NCBI RefSeq assembly: GCF_028737265.1
Contig: NZ_JAQZAK010000003.1
Location: 372,001-436,000 of the forward strand
DNA: 64,000 nucleotides
Source: Actinomycetospora callitridis
GTDB lineage: Bacteria; Actinomycetota; Actinomycetes; Mycobacteriales; Pseudonocardiaceae
Direction of reading: 5' to 3'
The translations under genes and the position numbers were made by a program. How positions within the stretch are numbered: the first letter of the stretch is position 1; each line of letters begins with the position of its first letter. The notes beneath the pieces are model-generated. The model was not told the DNA's origin, did not search any database, and saw nothing but the letters and a program-made list of their open reading frames with translations. Of the stretch, positions 1-10,951 are shown piece by piece.

Positions 1-297
1 CTCGACCTCGCCACCGAAGTCGGCGTGGCCGGGGGTGTCGATGACGTTGATCGTCACGCCGTCCCGGTGGATCGCCGTGTTCTTCGCGAGGATCGTGATG
101 CCCTTCTCGCGCTCGAGGTCGCCCGAGTCCATGACCCGGTCGACCAGCTCGGCGCGCGCGGCGAACGCCCCGGACTGACGCAGCATGGCGTCCACCAGGG
201 TCGTCTTGCCGTGGTCGACGTGCGCGACGATCGCGACGTTGCGCAGGTCGGCGCGTCCCGAAGTGGACTCGGAACGCTCGGGGGCGGTGACGGACAC
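1..297 (-). CDS. typA: Translational GTPase TypA/BipA, N-terminal part (runs off the window)
   Basis: First 99 codons of a ribosome-associated GTPase of the TypA/BipA family. Read from GTG at 297, the product has the G1 P-loop AHVDHGKTT at about residues 25-33, the switch I/G2 part REKGITI, and the G3 motif [13 protein letters not shown] at the window edge; this spacing and the [10 protein letters not shown] stretch separate TypA from EF-G and LepA. A GGAG ribosome-binding site lies 8 bases before the GTG. The family acts on the 70S/50S ribosome in stress and assembly. The rest of the gene lies outside the window. Confidence 0.93.
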   Translation of the reverse strand, partial: MSVTAPERSESTSGRADLRNVAIVAHVDHGKTTLVDAMLRQSGAFAARAELVDRVMDSGDLEREKGITILAKNTAIHRDGVTINVIDTPGHADFGGEVE

Positions 298-339
298 GCG
301 AGGGACTCCAGCCGGAGAAGACAGTTCGACCTCTCCAGG

Positions 340-1326
340 TTACGGCCCGTGATCTCGACCACCGGCGGCGACCGGGGTGTCCCCGGACACGTCGGCCGCG
401 AGCACCTCCCCGATCCGGGGTGCGAGCTTGGCCAGGTTGTCACCCCAGACGGCGTGCACGACCCCCGATCGGGCCCGGTGGACCCCGTCGCCCAGGCCCC
501 GTCCGGACACGCAGCGCAGCTCCGCGACGGGCCTCGGGTCGAGGCGGGGCAGGTGCCGGCGGACGTGGTCGACGACCGCCTCGCGCGACCGGCGGGCGAC
601 CTCGTCGGCGCCCAGCTCCCACGCCGTGTCCTCGTCGGGCAGGTGTCCGCCGACGGCCCAGTGCCCCGAACTCGTCCGGTGCTGGTAGGTGCTGGCGAGC
701 GGCCCGTCGGGGCGTCCGTCGAGGTGACACGGCCCGTCGGCGGGCCCGTCGAACGCGAACCGGGCGTGGTGCTCGAGCGCGTCGGGCACGTCGATGCCCA
801 GCGGCGCCACCAGGGCGGGCGTGCCGACGCCCGCGGCGACGACGACGGCGTCCGCGGCGTCGCTGTCCCCGTCGGCGTACCGGACGGTGCCGTCGGCCGT
901 CACGGCCTCGACGGCCCGGCGCTCCGGGCCGACGGCCTCGCGCAGGAACGCCCCGGCCCCGGCGAGGTCGAGCACCCCGCCCGCGGCGTCGTGCAGGACT
1001 CCGCGCACGACCCGGTGGACCGCGCCGGCCTCGGCCATCGCCGCCGCCCACGCGGGCACCCGCGGGCCGCTGACGATCGTGCCGCCGGCGCCGAGGAACG
1101 TGCGGCCCGCCCGGAACGACCACTCGTCCCACAGCTCCGCGGCGCGACGGGCCTCGGCGACCAGCGCGGCGTCGCCGTGCGCGGTGCGGAAGATGCGGGT
1201 GTCCCCCGCCGACCGCCCGGACATCGGCTCGCCCGCGTCGACGCACCGCACCGTCGCGCCCGCGCCGCGCAGCGCGTACGCCGCCGACAGCCCGACGATC
1301 CCGGCGCCGACCACCACGACCCGCAT
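340..1326 (-). CDS. FAD-dependent amino-acid oxidase (DAO) family oxidoreductase
   Basis: 328-residue flavoenzyme. The N terminus is a Rossmann FAD-binding segment (MRVVVVGAGIVGLSAAYALR) followed by an acidic strand end (CVDAGEP), typical of the DAO superfamily (sarcosine, glycine or D-amino-acid oxidases). Residues SGRSAGDTRIFRTAH fit the flavin-contacting region of the sarcosine/N-methyltryptophan oxidase branch, and a C-terminal GRGLGDGVHRARSGVVHAVWG region fits the second FAD contact. The open frame extends upstream to 1572, but that part is low-complexity translation; ATG 1326 begins exactly at the Rossmann strand. Probably cytoplasmic; it would oxidise an amine to an imine with release of peroxide. 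The substrate cannot be told from sequence. Confidence 0.8.
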   Translation of the reverse strand: MRVVVVGAGIVGLSAAYALRGAGATVRCVDAGEPMSGRSAGDTRIFRTAHGDAALVAEARRAAELWDEWSFRAGRTFLGAGGTIVSGPRVPAWAAAMAEAGAVHRVVRGVLHDAAGGVLDLAGAGAFLREAVGPERRAVEAVTADGTVRYADGDSDAADAVVVAAGVGTPALVAPLGIDVPDALEHHARFAFDGPADGPCHLDGRPDGPLASTYQHRTSSGHWAVGGHLPDEDTAWELGADEVARRSREAVVDHVRRHLPRLDPRPVAELRCVSGRGLGDGVHRARSGVVHAVWGDNLAKLAPRIGEVLAADVSGDTPVAAGGRDHGP

Positions 1327-1405
1327 GTGCACCCCTCCCGACCCCGAGACGGGCTCAGGGTGCACCCCGATTCGCCGGGCCGCAGCGGCGCGCAGCATCG
1401 AGGCC

Positions 1406-1612
1406 ATGAAGATTGTGGTGTGGGTTCTGGTGGGTGTCGGTGCGCTGGTGCTGCTCGGCGGGGTGGTCCTGCCGCTCGTGCAGTGGCTGCTCGGGACGCT
1501 GGTGTGGCTGATCCCGGCGGCGCTGGTCGTCGGCGGCGGGGTCTGGCTCGTGAAGCGGTCGAGGGACCGCAAGGAGGTGGGCGCGCCGGGGCGGCCGTAC
1601 GAGATCCGCTGA
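1406..1612 (+). CDS. Small two-helix membrane protein
   Basis: 68-residue protein almost entirely made of two hydrophobic segments (about residues 3-28 and 31-49) followed by a basic tail (KRSRDRK). It is embedded in a longer open frame, but ATG 1406 opens directly into the first membrane helix. It converges with the SCO6745-family gene, with only two bases between the stop codons. No family recognised; the shape resembles small phage-shock or PspC-like membrane peptides, but no specific motif supports this. Confidence 0.6.
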   Translation: MKIVVWVLVGVGALVLLGGVVLPLVQWLLGTLVWLIPAALVVGGGVWLVKRSRDRKEVGAPGRPYEIR

Positions 1613-1614
1613 TC

Positions 1615-2514
1615 TCAGCCCTTCTGGGCCCGCGGTGACCGGGGTGAGAAGACGCCCTCGACCGCGAAGGCCGGCAGGACGGCCTTCGAGAGCGGGCGGG
1701 AGACCTCGGCGAGGCGCGCCATGCCCTCGGCGCCCAGGTGGCGCCAGGGCCCCAGGGACATCCGGGTGGTGTGCTCCTCGATCTCCCGGCGCAGCGCGGC
1801 ACCGTCCTCGGTGAGGGCGCCGTCGCCGTCGAGCAGGCCGCGCTCGACGAGCCCGGCGGAGGCGTCGCTCCACTGCTCGGGCGACCACCCGCGGCTCTGC
1901 TGGGCGAAGCCGACGGTGAAGCCGGTGCCGGTGGCGACGTGGGTGATCAGCGCCTCGATGCCCGAGAGCCCCGCGGAGAGCAGGGCGTGCAGGTGGGCGT
2001 CGCCGCGGTGCTCGCGCAGGAGCGTCACCGCGTGCCAGAGCATGAGGTGCGGCTCCTCGGGCCAGGGCAGGTCGGCGTGGGCGGCGTAGAGCGGGCGGTC
2101 CTCGCCGGTGGCGCCCTCGCAGGCCTTGCGGGCGAGCTCGGCGGACTCGGTCACCGCGGCCGAGGACACCTGCTCGCCCAGCAGCCGCCGCAGCGACGAG
2201 TCGGCGGCGCGCAGCCGGGCGTTGACGATGTCGGTGGGGGCCGCCGACGCCCAGACGCCCGGCACCGAGCGCGCGACCAGGCCTGCGTTGAAGTTGAAGA
2301 ACGTGGCCGCGACGACGCCGGGCCCGACCGCGCCCATCGGGGCGGCGCGCTGGGCGAAGTACTGGGCGCGCGGCTTCGTGATCCCCAGGGGTGCGAGCTC
2401 CTCGCCGACCTCCGGGACGAAGTAGATCTGCGAGTGCAGGGGCTCGAGCCGGCCGGCGAGGGCGGCGGCGTCGGCGGGGACGACGGTGTCGGTCGGGGCA
2501 GCCACGGCGATCAC
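1615..2514 (-). CDS. SCO6745-family protein (winged-helix-like, function unknown)
   Basis: About 299 residues. The sequence LEPLHSQIYFVPEVGEELAPLG at the N terminus, the FNFNAGLVARSVPGVW block, and the C-terminal winged-helix-like part (SAGLVERGLLDGDGALTEDGAALR) match the actinobacterial SCO6745 family, which has no assigned activity. The C-terminal helix-turn-helix-like segment suggests a regulator, or a ligand-binding protein with a degenerate DNA-binding fold. Start choice is uncertain: GTG 2514 is used here; GTG 2550 in the same frame would add 12 residues. It is divergent from the lipase gene at 2559, so the two share a promoter region under 50 bp long. Confidence 0.72.
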   Translation of the reverse strand: MIAVAAPTDTVVPADAAALAGRLEPLHSQIYFVPEVGEELAPLGITKPRAQYFAQRAAPMGAVGPGVVAATFFNFNAGLVARSVPGVWASAAPTDIVNARLRAADSSLRRLLGEQVSSAAVTESAELARKACEGATGEDRPLYAAHADLPWPEEPHLMLWHAVTLLREHRGDAHLHALLSAGLSGIEALITHVATGTGFTVGFAQQSRGWSPEQWSDASAGLVERGLLDGDGALTEDGAALRREIEEHTTRMSLGPWRHLGAEGMARLAEVSRPLSKAVLPAFAVEGVFSPRSPRAQKG

Positions 2515-2558
2515 CGTCTCACGCGGAGCCCGCCCGCGCGCCCGGCACACTGGGACCC

Positions 2559-3383
2559 ATGGCGTCCTGGCCCCCGCGGGCCCCGCTCGGCGGGCTGGCC
2601 CCGCGCCGGCGTGCCTTCGTGCTCGCGCTGCTCGGTGTCGGCGCCGTGCTGCTGGTGCTGATCGGGGTCGCGGTGGCCCGCGAGTACCGGGTGCCGCCGC
2701 GCGCCGACCCCGCCGTCCCCGGCGCCGTGGTGCTCGTGCCCGGCTACGGCGGCAACCGCGCGGCCTTCATCGCGCTCACCGAGCGCCTGCGCGCCGAGGG
2801 CCGCCGCTCGGTGATCGTCGAGCTGCCGTCCGGCGGGACCGGCGACCTCGTGACCCAGGCCGCCACGATCGACGACACCGTCCGCGGGCTGCTCGACGAG
2901 GGCGCGCCGTCGGTCGACCTCGTCGGCTACTCGGCAGGCGGGGTCGCCACCCGCGTCTACCTCGACCGCGGGCGGACCGCCCCGGCGGTGCGCCGCGTCG
3001 TCACCCTCGGCTCGCCGCTGCAGGGCGCCGAGCTCGCCGCCGCGGGTGGCGCGCTCGTCCCCGGGGCCTGCCCGCGCGCGTGCCAGCAGCTCGCGCCCGG
3101 CAGCGCGCTGCTCACCGGCCTCGCGACCGCGCCGGCCGGGGTGCCCTGGCTGTCGCTGTGGACCGCCGACGACGAGACCGTCACCCCGCCCGACTCCGCC
3201 GAGCTCCCCGGTACCGACGCCGTGCGCCTCCAGGACGTCTGCTCCGACGCGACGATCCCCCACTCGCGCCTGCCGGTGGACCCGCTGGCGGTCGGGCTCG
3301 TCCTGCGGGGGCTGGGCACCGGACCCCTGCCCACCGCCGACCCGGACGCCTGCGACGCCCTGCGCGACGAGGGCCGGAGCTGA
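2559..3383 (+). CDS. Membrane-anchored alpha/beta hydrolase (lipase class 2-like)
   Basis: 274-residue protein with an N-terminal signal anchor (residues about 18-40) and a compact alpha/beta hydrolase domain. The oxyanion segment VLVPGYGGNRAAF and nucleophile elbow LVGYSAGG (catalytic Ser in GYSAG) are clear; a late IPHSRLPVD segment supplies a plausible catalytic His, and the Asp is likely in WTADDETV. Four Cys in GACPRACQQ and DVCSD/DACDA could make disulfides, consistent with an exported domain. Resembles secreted triacylglycerol lipases/esterases (EstA/LipA type). Substrate unknown. Confidence 0.82.
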   Translation: MASWPPRAPLGGLAPRRRAFVLALLGVGAVLLVLIGVAVAREYRVPPRADPAVPGAVVLVPGYGGNRAAFIALTERLRAEGRRSVIVELPSGGTGDLVTQAATIDDTVRGLLDEGAPSVDLVGYSAGGVATRVYLDRGRTAPAVRRVVTLGSPLQGAELAAAGGALVPGACPRACQQLAPGSALLTGLATAPAGVPWLSLWTADDETVTPPDSAELPGTDAVRLQDVCSDATIPHSRLPVDPLAVGLVLRGLGTGPLPTADPDACDALRDEGRS

Positions 3384-3474
3384 CCCCGTCGCTCATGATC
3401 GACGGAAGGATACGGACGCTCGACGTCTGCATCAGGGGAGCACGCCGATAGGGGCACTCCGCTGACACCGAGAC

Positions 3475-4491
3475 CTAGCTCGTCACGTCCTTCGTCGTGA
3501 AGTTCGCCCAGGCGGCGAGCATGAGCACGACGACGTAGCCCGCCTGGAGCCACAGGCCGGACGTGATGTCGCGTAGGAAGATCGGGTCGCGGAAGAAGTC
3601 GACCCAGGCCAGCCAGTAGCGCGTCGGCAGGTAGGGCGTCACGGACGACGCCGCGTCGAGGCTGACGAGCACCTGGCTGGTGATCAGCGCGGCCAGGGCC
3701 CCGAGGGTCGCGCCGAGCGAGGACGCCGTGACCGTCGAGAGGAACAGGGCGATCGCGGCCACGCCGAGCATCGACACGACGACGTAGCCCATCGCGCCGA
3801 GCAGGCGCGCCGCGAGGTCGGCGGGCCCGAGCGCCTCGCCGGACAGCGACGACACCGACGACTGCGCCCGCTCGCGCGCGGCCTGGTCGTCGGCGACCGC
3901 CGTGCTGTCGCCGGTGTCGGCGCCCGGCTGCGCCCCGGACTGCGACGCGTCGGAGCCGCCGACCTGACCGCCCGCCGACGCCGGCTGTTGGCCACCGGCC
4001 GGTCCCGCGCCGGCGACCGCGTCGTCCCCGCCGGTGACCTCGGGCAGCGCGCGGACCACGGCCACCGGGTCGCCCGCCCCGAACAGCGAGACCCCGACGA
4101 CGTACGACGTGCCGGCGACCGAGAGCACCGCGACGACGACGAACACCACGATCGCCACGAGCTTGGCGCCCAGCAGCGCGGTGCGGCGCACCGGGCGCAC
4201 GAGCAGGTACCGCAACGTGCCCTGCGACGACTCGCCCGCCACGGCGTCGCCCGCGACGACGGCGACGGCGACCGGCAGGAAGATCGGCAGGACGAGCGCC
4301 AGCGCCGCGGCGGGGTAGAGCGAGCCGGACTGCAGCACCGCCGACAGGAACGCCGCGCCCTGCCCCGGCGGCGGGGAGATTCGGGTGGTCGCGAGGAAGA
4401 CGGCCACCACCGCCGGCAGCAGGCACAGCAGGCCGATCGCCACCCAGGTGCGGGGACGGCCGGCGAGCTTGATCAGTTCGACGCGGATCAC
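3475..4491 (-). CDS. ABC-2 type transporter permease
   Basis: 338-residue integral membrane protein with six predicted helices: one near residue 15-35, two around 65-100, then helices after a long hydrophilic loop (about 145-215, rich in A, G, Q, S, D). It ends FTTKDVTS, a tail nearly shared with the permease at 10948-11784 (FRRKDITS), so the two are likely paralogues. GTG start overlaps the ATPase stop by 4 bases (GTGA), so translation is probably coupled. It should form the membrane channel for the ATPase upstream. Exported substrate unknown; the family includes antibiotic, polysaccharide and lipid exporters. Confidence 0.85.
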   Translation of the reverse strand: MIRVELIKLAGRPRTWVAIGLLCLLPAVVAVFLATTRISPPPGQGAAFLSAVLQSGSLYPAAALALVLPIFLPVAVAVVAGDAVAGESSQGTLRYLLVRPVRRTALLGAKLVAIVVFVVVAVLSVAGTSYVVGVSLFGAGDPVAVVRALPEVTGGDDAVAGAGPAGGQQPASAGGQVGGSDASQSGAQPGADTGDSTAVADDQAARERAQSSVSSLSGEALGPADLAARLLGAMGYVVVSMLGVAAIALFLSTVTASSLGATLGALAALITSQVLVSLDAASSVTPYLPTRYWLAWVDFFRDPIFLRDITSGLWLQAGYVVVLMLAAWANFTTKDVTS

Positions 4492-5471
4492 GCGCGGGCC
4501 TCCCGGGCGCGCGCGGTGTCCGACCCGGGCCCTGTCAGTGCGACGACGACGTCCTCCAGGCTGCGGCGCTGTTCGGCGAGCCCGTCGAGGGGCACGCCGT
4601 GCTCGACGAGGTGGCGGGCCAGCGCCGACGGGCCGCCGGGCGCGGCGTCGACGACGAGCGTGTGGTCGTGGCGCTCGGCGACCGCCCGCCCGAGCAGCCG
4701 GGCCGCGCCGTCCGGGTCGGGGGTGCGCACCACGAGCCGTCCCGTCGGGCCCCGCACCGCGTCGAGGGCGTCCTCGAGCACCAGCCGGCCCCGGTCGACG
4801 ACGCCGACGGTGGTGCACAGCGCCTCGATCTCGGCGAGCAGGTGGCTCGACAGGAAGACCGTGGTGCCCGCGGCGTTCAGCTCGATCAGCAGGTCCCGGA
4901 CCTCGCGGATCCCGTGCGGGTCGAGCCCGTTCGTCGGCTCGTCGAGCACCAGCAGCCGCGGCCGGTTCAGCAGCGCGCCCGCCAGCCCGAGGCGCTGGCG
5001 CATGCCGAGCGAGTACGTGCGCACCGGGCGCCGGTCCACCGCGGCGAGCCCGACGCGCTCGAGGACCTCCTCGACCCGCTGGCGCCGCCGCCCGTCCCGG
5101 CCGCGCCGGGGCCCGGACGCGTCGAGCAGCGCGAGGTTGGTCCGCCCGGACAGGTGCGGGTACGCGGCCGGTCCCTCGACCATCGCCCCGATCTCCGGCA
5201 GCACGTCGGCCACCCGGTTCGGCACCGTCGCCCCGAGCACCGTGATCTCGCCGCGCGTGGCGTACACGAGGCCGAGCAGCATCCGGACCATCGTCGTCTT
5301 GCCCGACCCGTTGGGGCCGAGGAAGCCGTAGCGGGCGCCCTCGGCGACGTGCAGGTCGACGTCGTCGACGGCGACGTGCGAGCCGAAGCGCTTGGTGACG
5401 CCGCGGGTCTCGATCACGAGCCCGGACGACGGCGGTCGGGCGTCGATGCGCTGCGTCTCCCGCGTGCTCAC
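4488..5471 (-). CDS. ABC transporter ATP-binding protein
   Basis: 327-residue nucleotide-binding subunit. Walker A GPNGSGKTT (about residue 50), signature YSLGMRQRLG, Walker B LLVLDEPTNGLDP and the His of the switch (LSSHLLAE) are all intact, followed by a C-terminal DUF4162-like extension of about 80 residues, as in DrrA/CcmA-type exporters. Start GTG 5471 overlaps the stop of the upstream gene (GTGA), and its own stop overlaps the permease start; the three genes form one tight operon. Confidence 0.93.
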   Translation of the reverse strand: MSTRETQRIDARPPSSGLVIETRGVTKRFGSHVAVDDVDLHVAEGARYGFLGPNGSGKTTMVRMLLGLVYATRGEITVLGATVPNRVADVLPEIGAMVEGPAAYPHLSGRTNLALLDASGPRRGRDGRRRQRVEEVLERVGLAAVDRRPVRTYSLGMRQRLGLAGALLNRPRLLVLDEPTNGLDPHGIREVRDLLIELNAAGTTVFLSSHLLAEIEALCTTVGVVDRGRLVLEDALDAVRGPTGRLVVRTPDPDGAARLLGRAVAERHDHTLVVDAAPGGPSALARHLVEHGVPLDGLAEQRRSLEDVVVALTGPGSDTARAREARA

Positions 5472-6598
5472 TGACGGCCCCCCGCCAGCAGGTCCGCGGC
5501 GCCGGAGTCGAGCGCGGCGGGCGGGACGAGCCCGGCCAGCACCCAGGCCCGGGCGCCGTCCTCGCTGCGCACCACGGCGAGCGAGAGCAGCGGGGTCTCC
5601 AGCGCCGAGCCCTGACCGTCGACGGTCAGGGTGCGCCCGGCCCCGGCGCGGTCGATCCCGCCGATCAGGGTGCCGGCGAAGTCGGCGGGCAGCGGGACCG
5701 CGATCAGCTGCCCGAGGGTCCTGCCGTACTGGCCGAGCGCCGGGAAGCGCCGCTCCGGCGGCACGCGCTCGCGCCCGGCGAGCACCGCGGGCAGCGTGCT
5801 GCCGTCGCCGCGGCCGAGGACGCCGAAGAGGTCGGACGTGGGGCTGCGCGTGACGCCGGCGCCCGGTCCCCGGCGCGGCTCGAGGGCCGTCGGGTCGGGC
5901 GGGCCCTGCTCCAGGTCGCCGAACGCCGTGCTGATCATCGGCTCGGCGACCCCGCGGGCCCGCACCTCGACGGCGACGGGCAGCCCGGTCGCCGGGTCGG
6001 CCCAGACGTCGAGTGCGTCGACCGTGGTCTCCGGGTCTGCGACCGTGACGCGGACCCCCGCGGCGTCGACGCCCGCGACCCGCCGCGCGGGCAGGGCGGT
6101 CGCCGGGTCGTCCGGGGCCGTGCCGGCCAGCAGGCGCCGGGCCAGGTCGGGCGGGAGGAGGTCCTCGGAGCGGGGCAGGCGGACCTCCGGGTCGCGGGCG
6201 ACGATGGTCAGCAGCTCGGCGCCGTAGTCCCAGACGGCCTGGCCGCGCGGGGTGACGTAGCGGTCGCGCTCCCCCACCGCCGACAGCACGTCGGTGCGCG
6301 CCCGGTCCGGCCCCGCGTACCAGCCGCGCATCCGGGTCACGCCCGAGAGCAGCGTGGTGACGTCGGCGAGGGCGGCGATCCGCGGCAGCCCGAGCGTCGC
6401 GCGGGCCTCGGCGTAGCCGGTCCACCCGATGCCCGCGGACGCCGCGATCCGGTCGCGCAGCTCCTGCGGGTCGGCCTGCGCGTCGCCGGGACGCGCCGCC
6501 AGCAGCGCGGGGACCCCCACCAGGAGTGCGCCGACCACGGCCACCACGGCCCATCGCCACAGGGCACGCCCCGCGGCCGTCCCCGACCGTCCCGCCAC
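5468..6598 (-). CDS. Anchored extracytoplasmic protein, LolA/RseB-like, first gene of ABC operon
   Basis: 376 residues with an N-terminal signal anchor (about 15-35: WAVVAVVGALLVGVPALLAA) and an exported domain with repeated beta-strand character (RARTDVLSAVGERDRYVTPRGQAVWDYG, VRVTVADPETTVDALDVWADPATGLPVAVEVRA). This pattern recalls LolA/MucB-RseB lipoprotein-carrier folds, but I see no diagnostic residue, so the assignment is by shape. It is translationally coupled (4-base overlap) to the ABC ATPase and permease downstream, so it probably receives, delivers or senses the exported substrate. The hydrolase part of the fusion at 8039-10951 may hold the same place in the second ABC locus. Confidence 0.6.
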   Translation of the reverse strand: MAGRSGTAAGRALWRWAVVAVVGALLVGVPALLAARPGDAQADPQELRDRIAASAGIGWTGYAEARATLGLPRIAALADVTTLLSGVTRMRGWYAGPDRARTDVLSAVGERDRYVTPRGQAVWDYGAELLTIVARDPEVRLPRSEDLLPPDLARRLLAGTAPDDPATALPARRVAGVDAAGVRVTVADPETTVDALDVWADPATGLPVAVEVRARGVAEPMISTAFGDLEQGPPDPTALEPRRGPGAGVTRSPTSDLFGVLGRGDGSTLPAVLAGRERVPPERRFPALGQYGRTLGQLIAVPLPADFAGTLIGGIDRAGAGRTLTVDGQGSALETPLLSLAVVRSEDGARAWVLAGLVPPAALDSGAADLLAGGRQ

Positions 6599-6617
6599 CG
6601 GCGCCCCGACTCCCCTC

Positions 6618-6676
6618 GCTCACGTCCCCGTTCGAGGGTGCCACCGAACCGCGCGGGCGGTGGCTCCCTGGTGAGC
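6618..6676 (-). terminator. Nested hairpin terminator of terC
   Basis: Immediately after the terC stop (6679) lies an inverted repeat GGGTGCCACCG (6636-6646) / CGGTGGCTCCC (6658-6668), 10 of 11 paired, itself enclosed by GCTCAC (6618-6623) / GTGAGC (6671-6676). No U-tract, as is common in high-GC actinobacteria. Confidence 0.6.
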
Positions 6677-6678
6677 CG

Positions 6679-7770
6679 CTAGTCGCCGGGGGTGCGGGCG
6701 ACGGTGACAGGGTCGCTCGTGCCGGGCTGGTCGGTCGGCTGGTCGGTCGGCTGGTCGCTCGGCTGGTCGGACGGCTGGTCGGACTCGGGCGCCGTGGAGT
6801 ACCGGACCTTGACGAGGCTCGCCACGGTCGTGATCAGCAACACACCGACGATGACCGCCAGCGAGACCTCGATCCCGATCACGGGGACGTCGAGGGGCTG
6901 GCCGTCGTTGAGGAACGGCAGCGTGTTCGTGTGCAGCGCCTCGAGGACGAGCTTGACGCCGATGAAGGCGAGGATCACGCCCAGGCCGTACGAGAGGTAG
7001 ACCAGCTTCTGCAGTAGCCCGCCCAGCAGGAAGTAGAGCTGGCGCAGACCCATCAGCGCGAACATGTTCGCGGTGAACACGATGTAGGGGTCGCGGGTGA
7101 GGCCGAAGATCGCGGGGATCGAGTCCAGCGCGAACAGCAGGTCGGTCATGCCGATCGCGATCATCACCATGAGCATCGGCGTGACCATGAGCCGCAGGCG
7201 GCCCCGGGCGTCGGGGCGCCGGACGACCGACCTGGTGCCGACGTAGTCGTCGGTCACCGGCAGCACCCGGCGCACGAGGCGCAGCGCGACGTTCTCGCGG
7301 AACTCCTCGTCCTCGTCGTTCGTCATGACGACCTTGATCGCCGTCAGCACGAGGAACGCGCCGAACAGGTAGAACACCCAGCTGAACCGCTCGATCACCG
7401 CGGCGCCGGCGAGGATGAACCCCCCGCGCAGCACCAGGGCGATGAGGATGCCGAACAGCAGCACGCGGTGCTGGTGCACCTTGGGCACGGCGAAGGCGCC
7501 CATGATCAGCAGGAAGACGAAGAGGTTGTCGACCGAGAGCGAGTACTCGGTGACGTAGCCGGCGACGAACGCCGTCGCCGGCTCCTGGCCGGCCACGACG
7601 AACAGGCCGACGGCGAAGACCGCAGCCAGGGCGATGTAGACCGCCACCCAGCGCGCCGCCTCGCGGACACCCACCTCGTGGGGGCGGCGGCCGACGATCG
7701 CGAGATCGAGCGCGAGGACGGCCAGCAGGCCGACGATCGTGGCGGCCCACACCCAGAAGGGCACGTTCAC
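6679..7770 (-). CDS. TerC family integral membrane protein (probable Mn2+ exporter)
   Basis: 363 residues, about nine membrane helices. The conserved acidic segments EYSLSVDNLFVF and TDLLFALDSIPAIFG carry the intramembrane Asp residues of the TerC/Alx family, members of which export manganese or supply metal to exoenzymes. GTG 7770 is chosen because GGAG lies 8 bases upstream and the first helix (FWVWAATIVGLLAVLALDLAIVG) starts there; the frame extends to 7818 inside the riboswitch. The cytoplasmic C-terminal tail contains five DQPS/DQPT repeats. Regulation is probably by the riboswitch-like leader at 7819-7917. Confidence 0.88.
   Translation of the reverse strand: MNVPFWVWAATIVGLLAVLALDLAIVGRRPHEVGVREAARWVAVYIALAAVFAVGLFVVAGQEPATAFVAGYVTEYSLSVDNLFVFLLIMGAFAVPKVHQHRVLLFGILIALVLRGGFILAGAAVIERFSWVFYLFGAFLVLTAIKVVMTNDEDEEFRENVALRLVRRVLPVTDDYVGTRSVVRRPDARGRLRLMVTPMLMVMIAIGMTDLLFALDSIPAIFGLTRDPYIVFTANMFALMGLRQLYFLLGGLLQKLVYLSYGLGVILAFIGVKLVLEALHTNTLPFLNDGQPLDVPVIGIEVSLAVIVGVLLITTVASLVKVRYSTAPESDQPSDQPSDQPTDQPTDQPGTSDPVTVARTPGD
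6725..6784 (-). repeat. Five 12-bp tandem repeats encoding the DQP(S/T) tail of TerC
   Basis: Five consecutive 12-bp units (GGCTGGTCGGTC and one- or two-base variants, starting at 6725, 6737, 6749, 6761 and 6773) encode a flexible acidic-Pro tail at the TerC C terminus. Copy number is a likely strain-variable site. Confidence 0.85.
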
Positions 7771-7818
7771 AGGGGGTTCTCCGATCTCCGGGGGAACGTC
7801 GGGACAGACGCCATCCAC

Positions 7819-7917
7819 CGGAGGTCTCTCCCGCCGCCGACCGGCGACCGAGGGCCCCGGGCACCGAGTCTCCGATGCCGTGCTGACGAGGCCGACGCGT
7901 GGGGATACTCCCCTCCG
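7819..7917 (-). promoter_or_regulatory. yybP-ykoY-like (manganese) riboswitch in the terC leader
   Basis: On the minus strand the leader reads CGGAGG (7917-7912) then GGAGTA, and about 85 bases later GAGAGA then CCTCCG (7824-7819). The 6-bp P1 stem is perfect, and the two loop strands GGGGAGTA and AGAGACC match the conserved facing loops of the yybP-ykoY class (RF00080), with GTCAGCACGGC in between resembling the usual GTCATCA region. The class senses Mn2+ and very often controls TerC/YkoY genes, as here. It lies about 50 bases before the terC start and could gate translation or readthrough. Assigned by eye. Confidence 0.78.
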
Positions 7918-8006
7918 CGACGGAGTGTGTCATCGATGTGAGCGCAGGGCGAAGGCGGCCCTCGGTGGCGATGCGCACCGGCTGGTGGGGAATAGGTCGC
8001 TCACGA

Positions 8007-8032
8007 CCGGTTCAGACGAACCGGGATAACGT
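8007..8032 (+). promoter_or_regulatory. Leaderless-type promoter and operator-like palindrome of the hydrolase-ABC operon
   Basis: A TAACGT hexamer (8027-8032) ends six bases before the GTG start at 8039, the spacing expected of a leaderless transcript in actinobacteria; there is no good ribosome-binding site. Directly upstream is the palindrome CCGGTT cagacg AACCGG (8007-8024), well placed as a repressor site. Confidence 0.45.
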
Positions 8033-8038
8033 GCGCAG

Positions 8039-10947
<2,909 letters not shown>

Positions 10948-10951
<4 letters not shown>

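Noticed and set aside
340..1572. Longer (410-residue) form of the DAO-family protein
   Set aside because: The extra 82 N-terminal residues are Ser/Thr/Pro-rich and overlap the small membrane gene; the Rossmann strand starts at ATG 1326.
6725..6784. Iteron-like 12-bp repeats as an origin or protein-binding site
   Set aside because: They are in frame with terC and encode its DQP-rich tail; no other origin feature is near.
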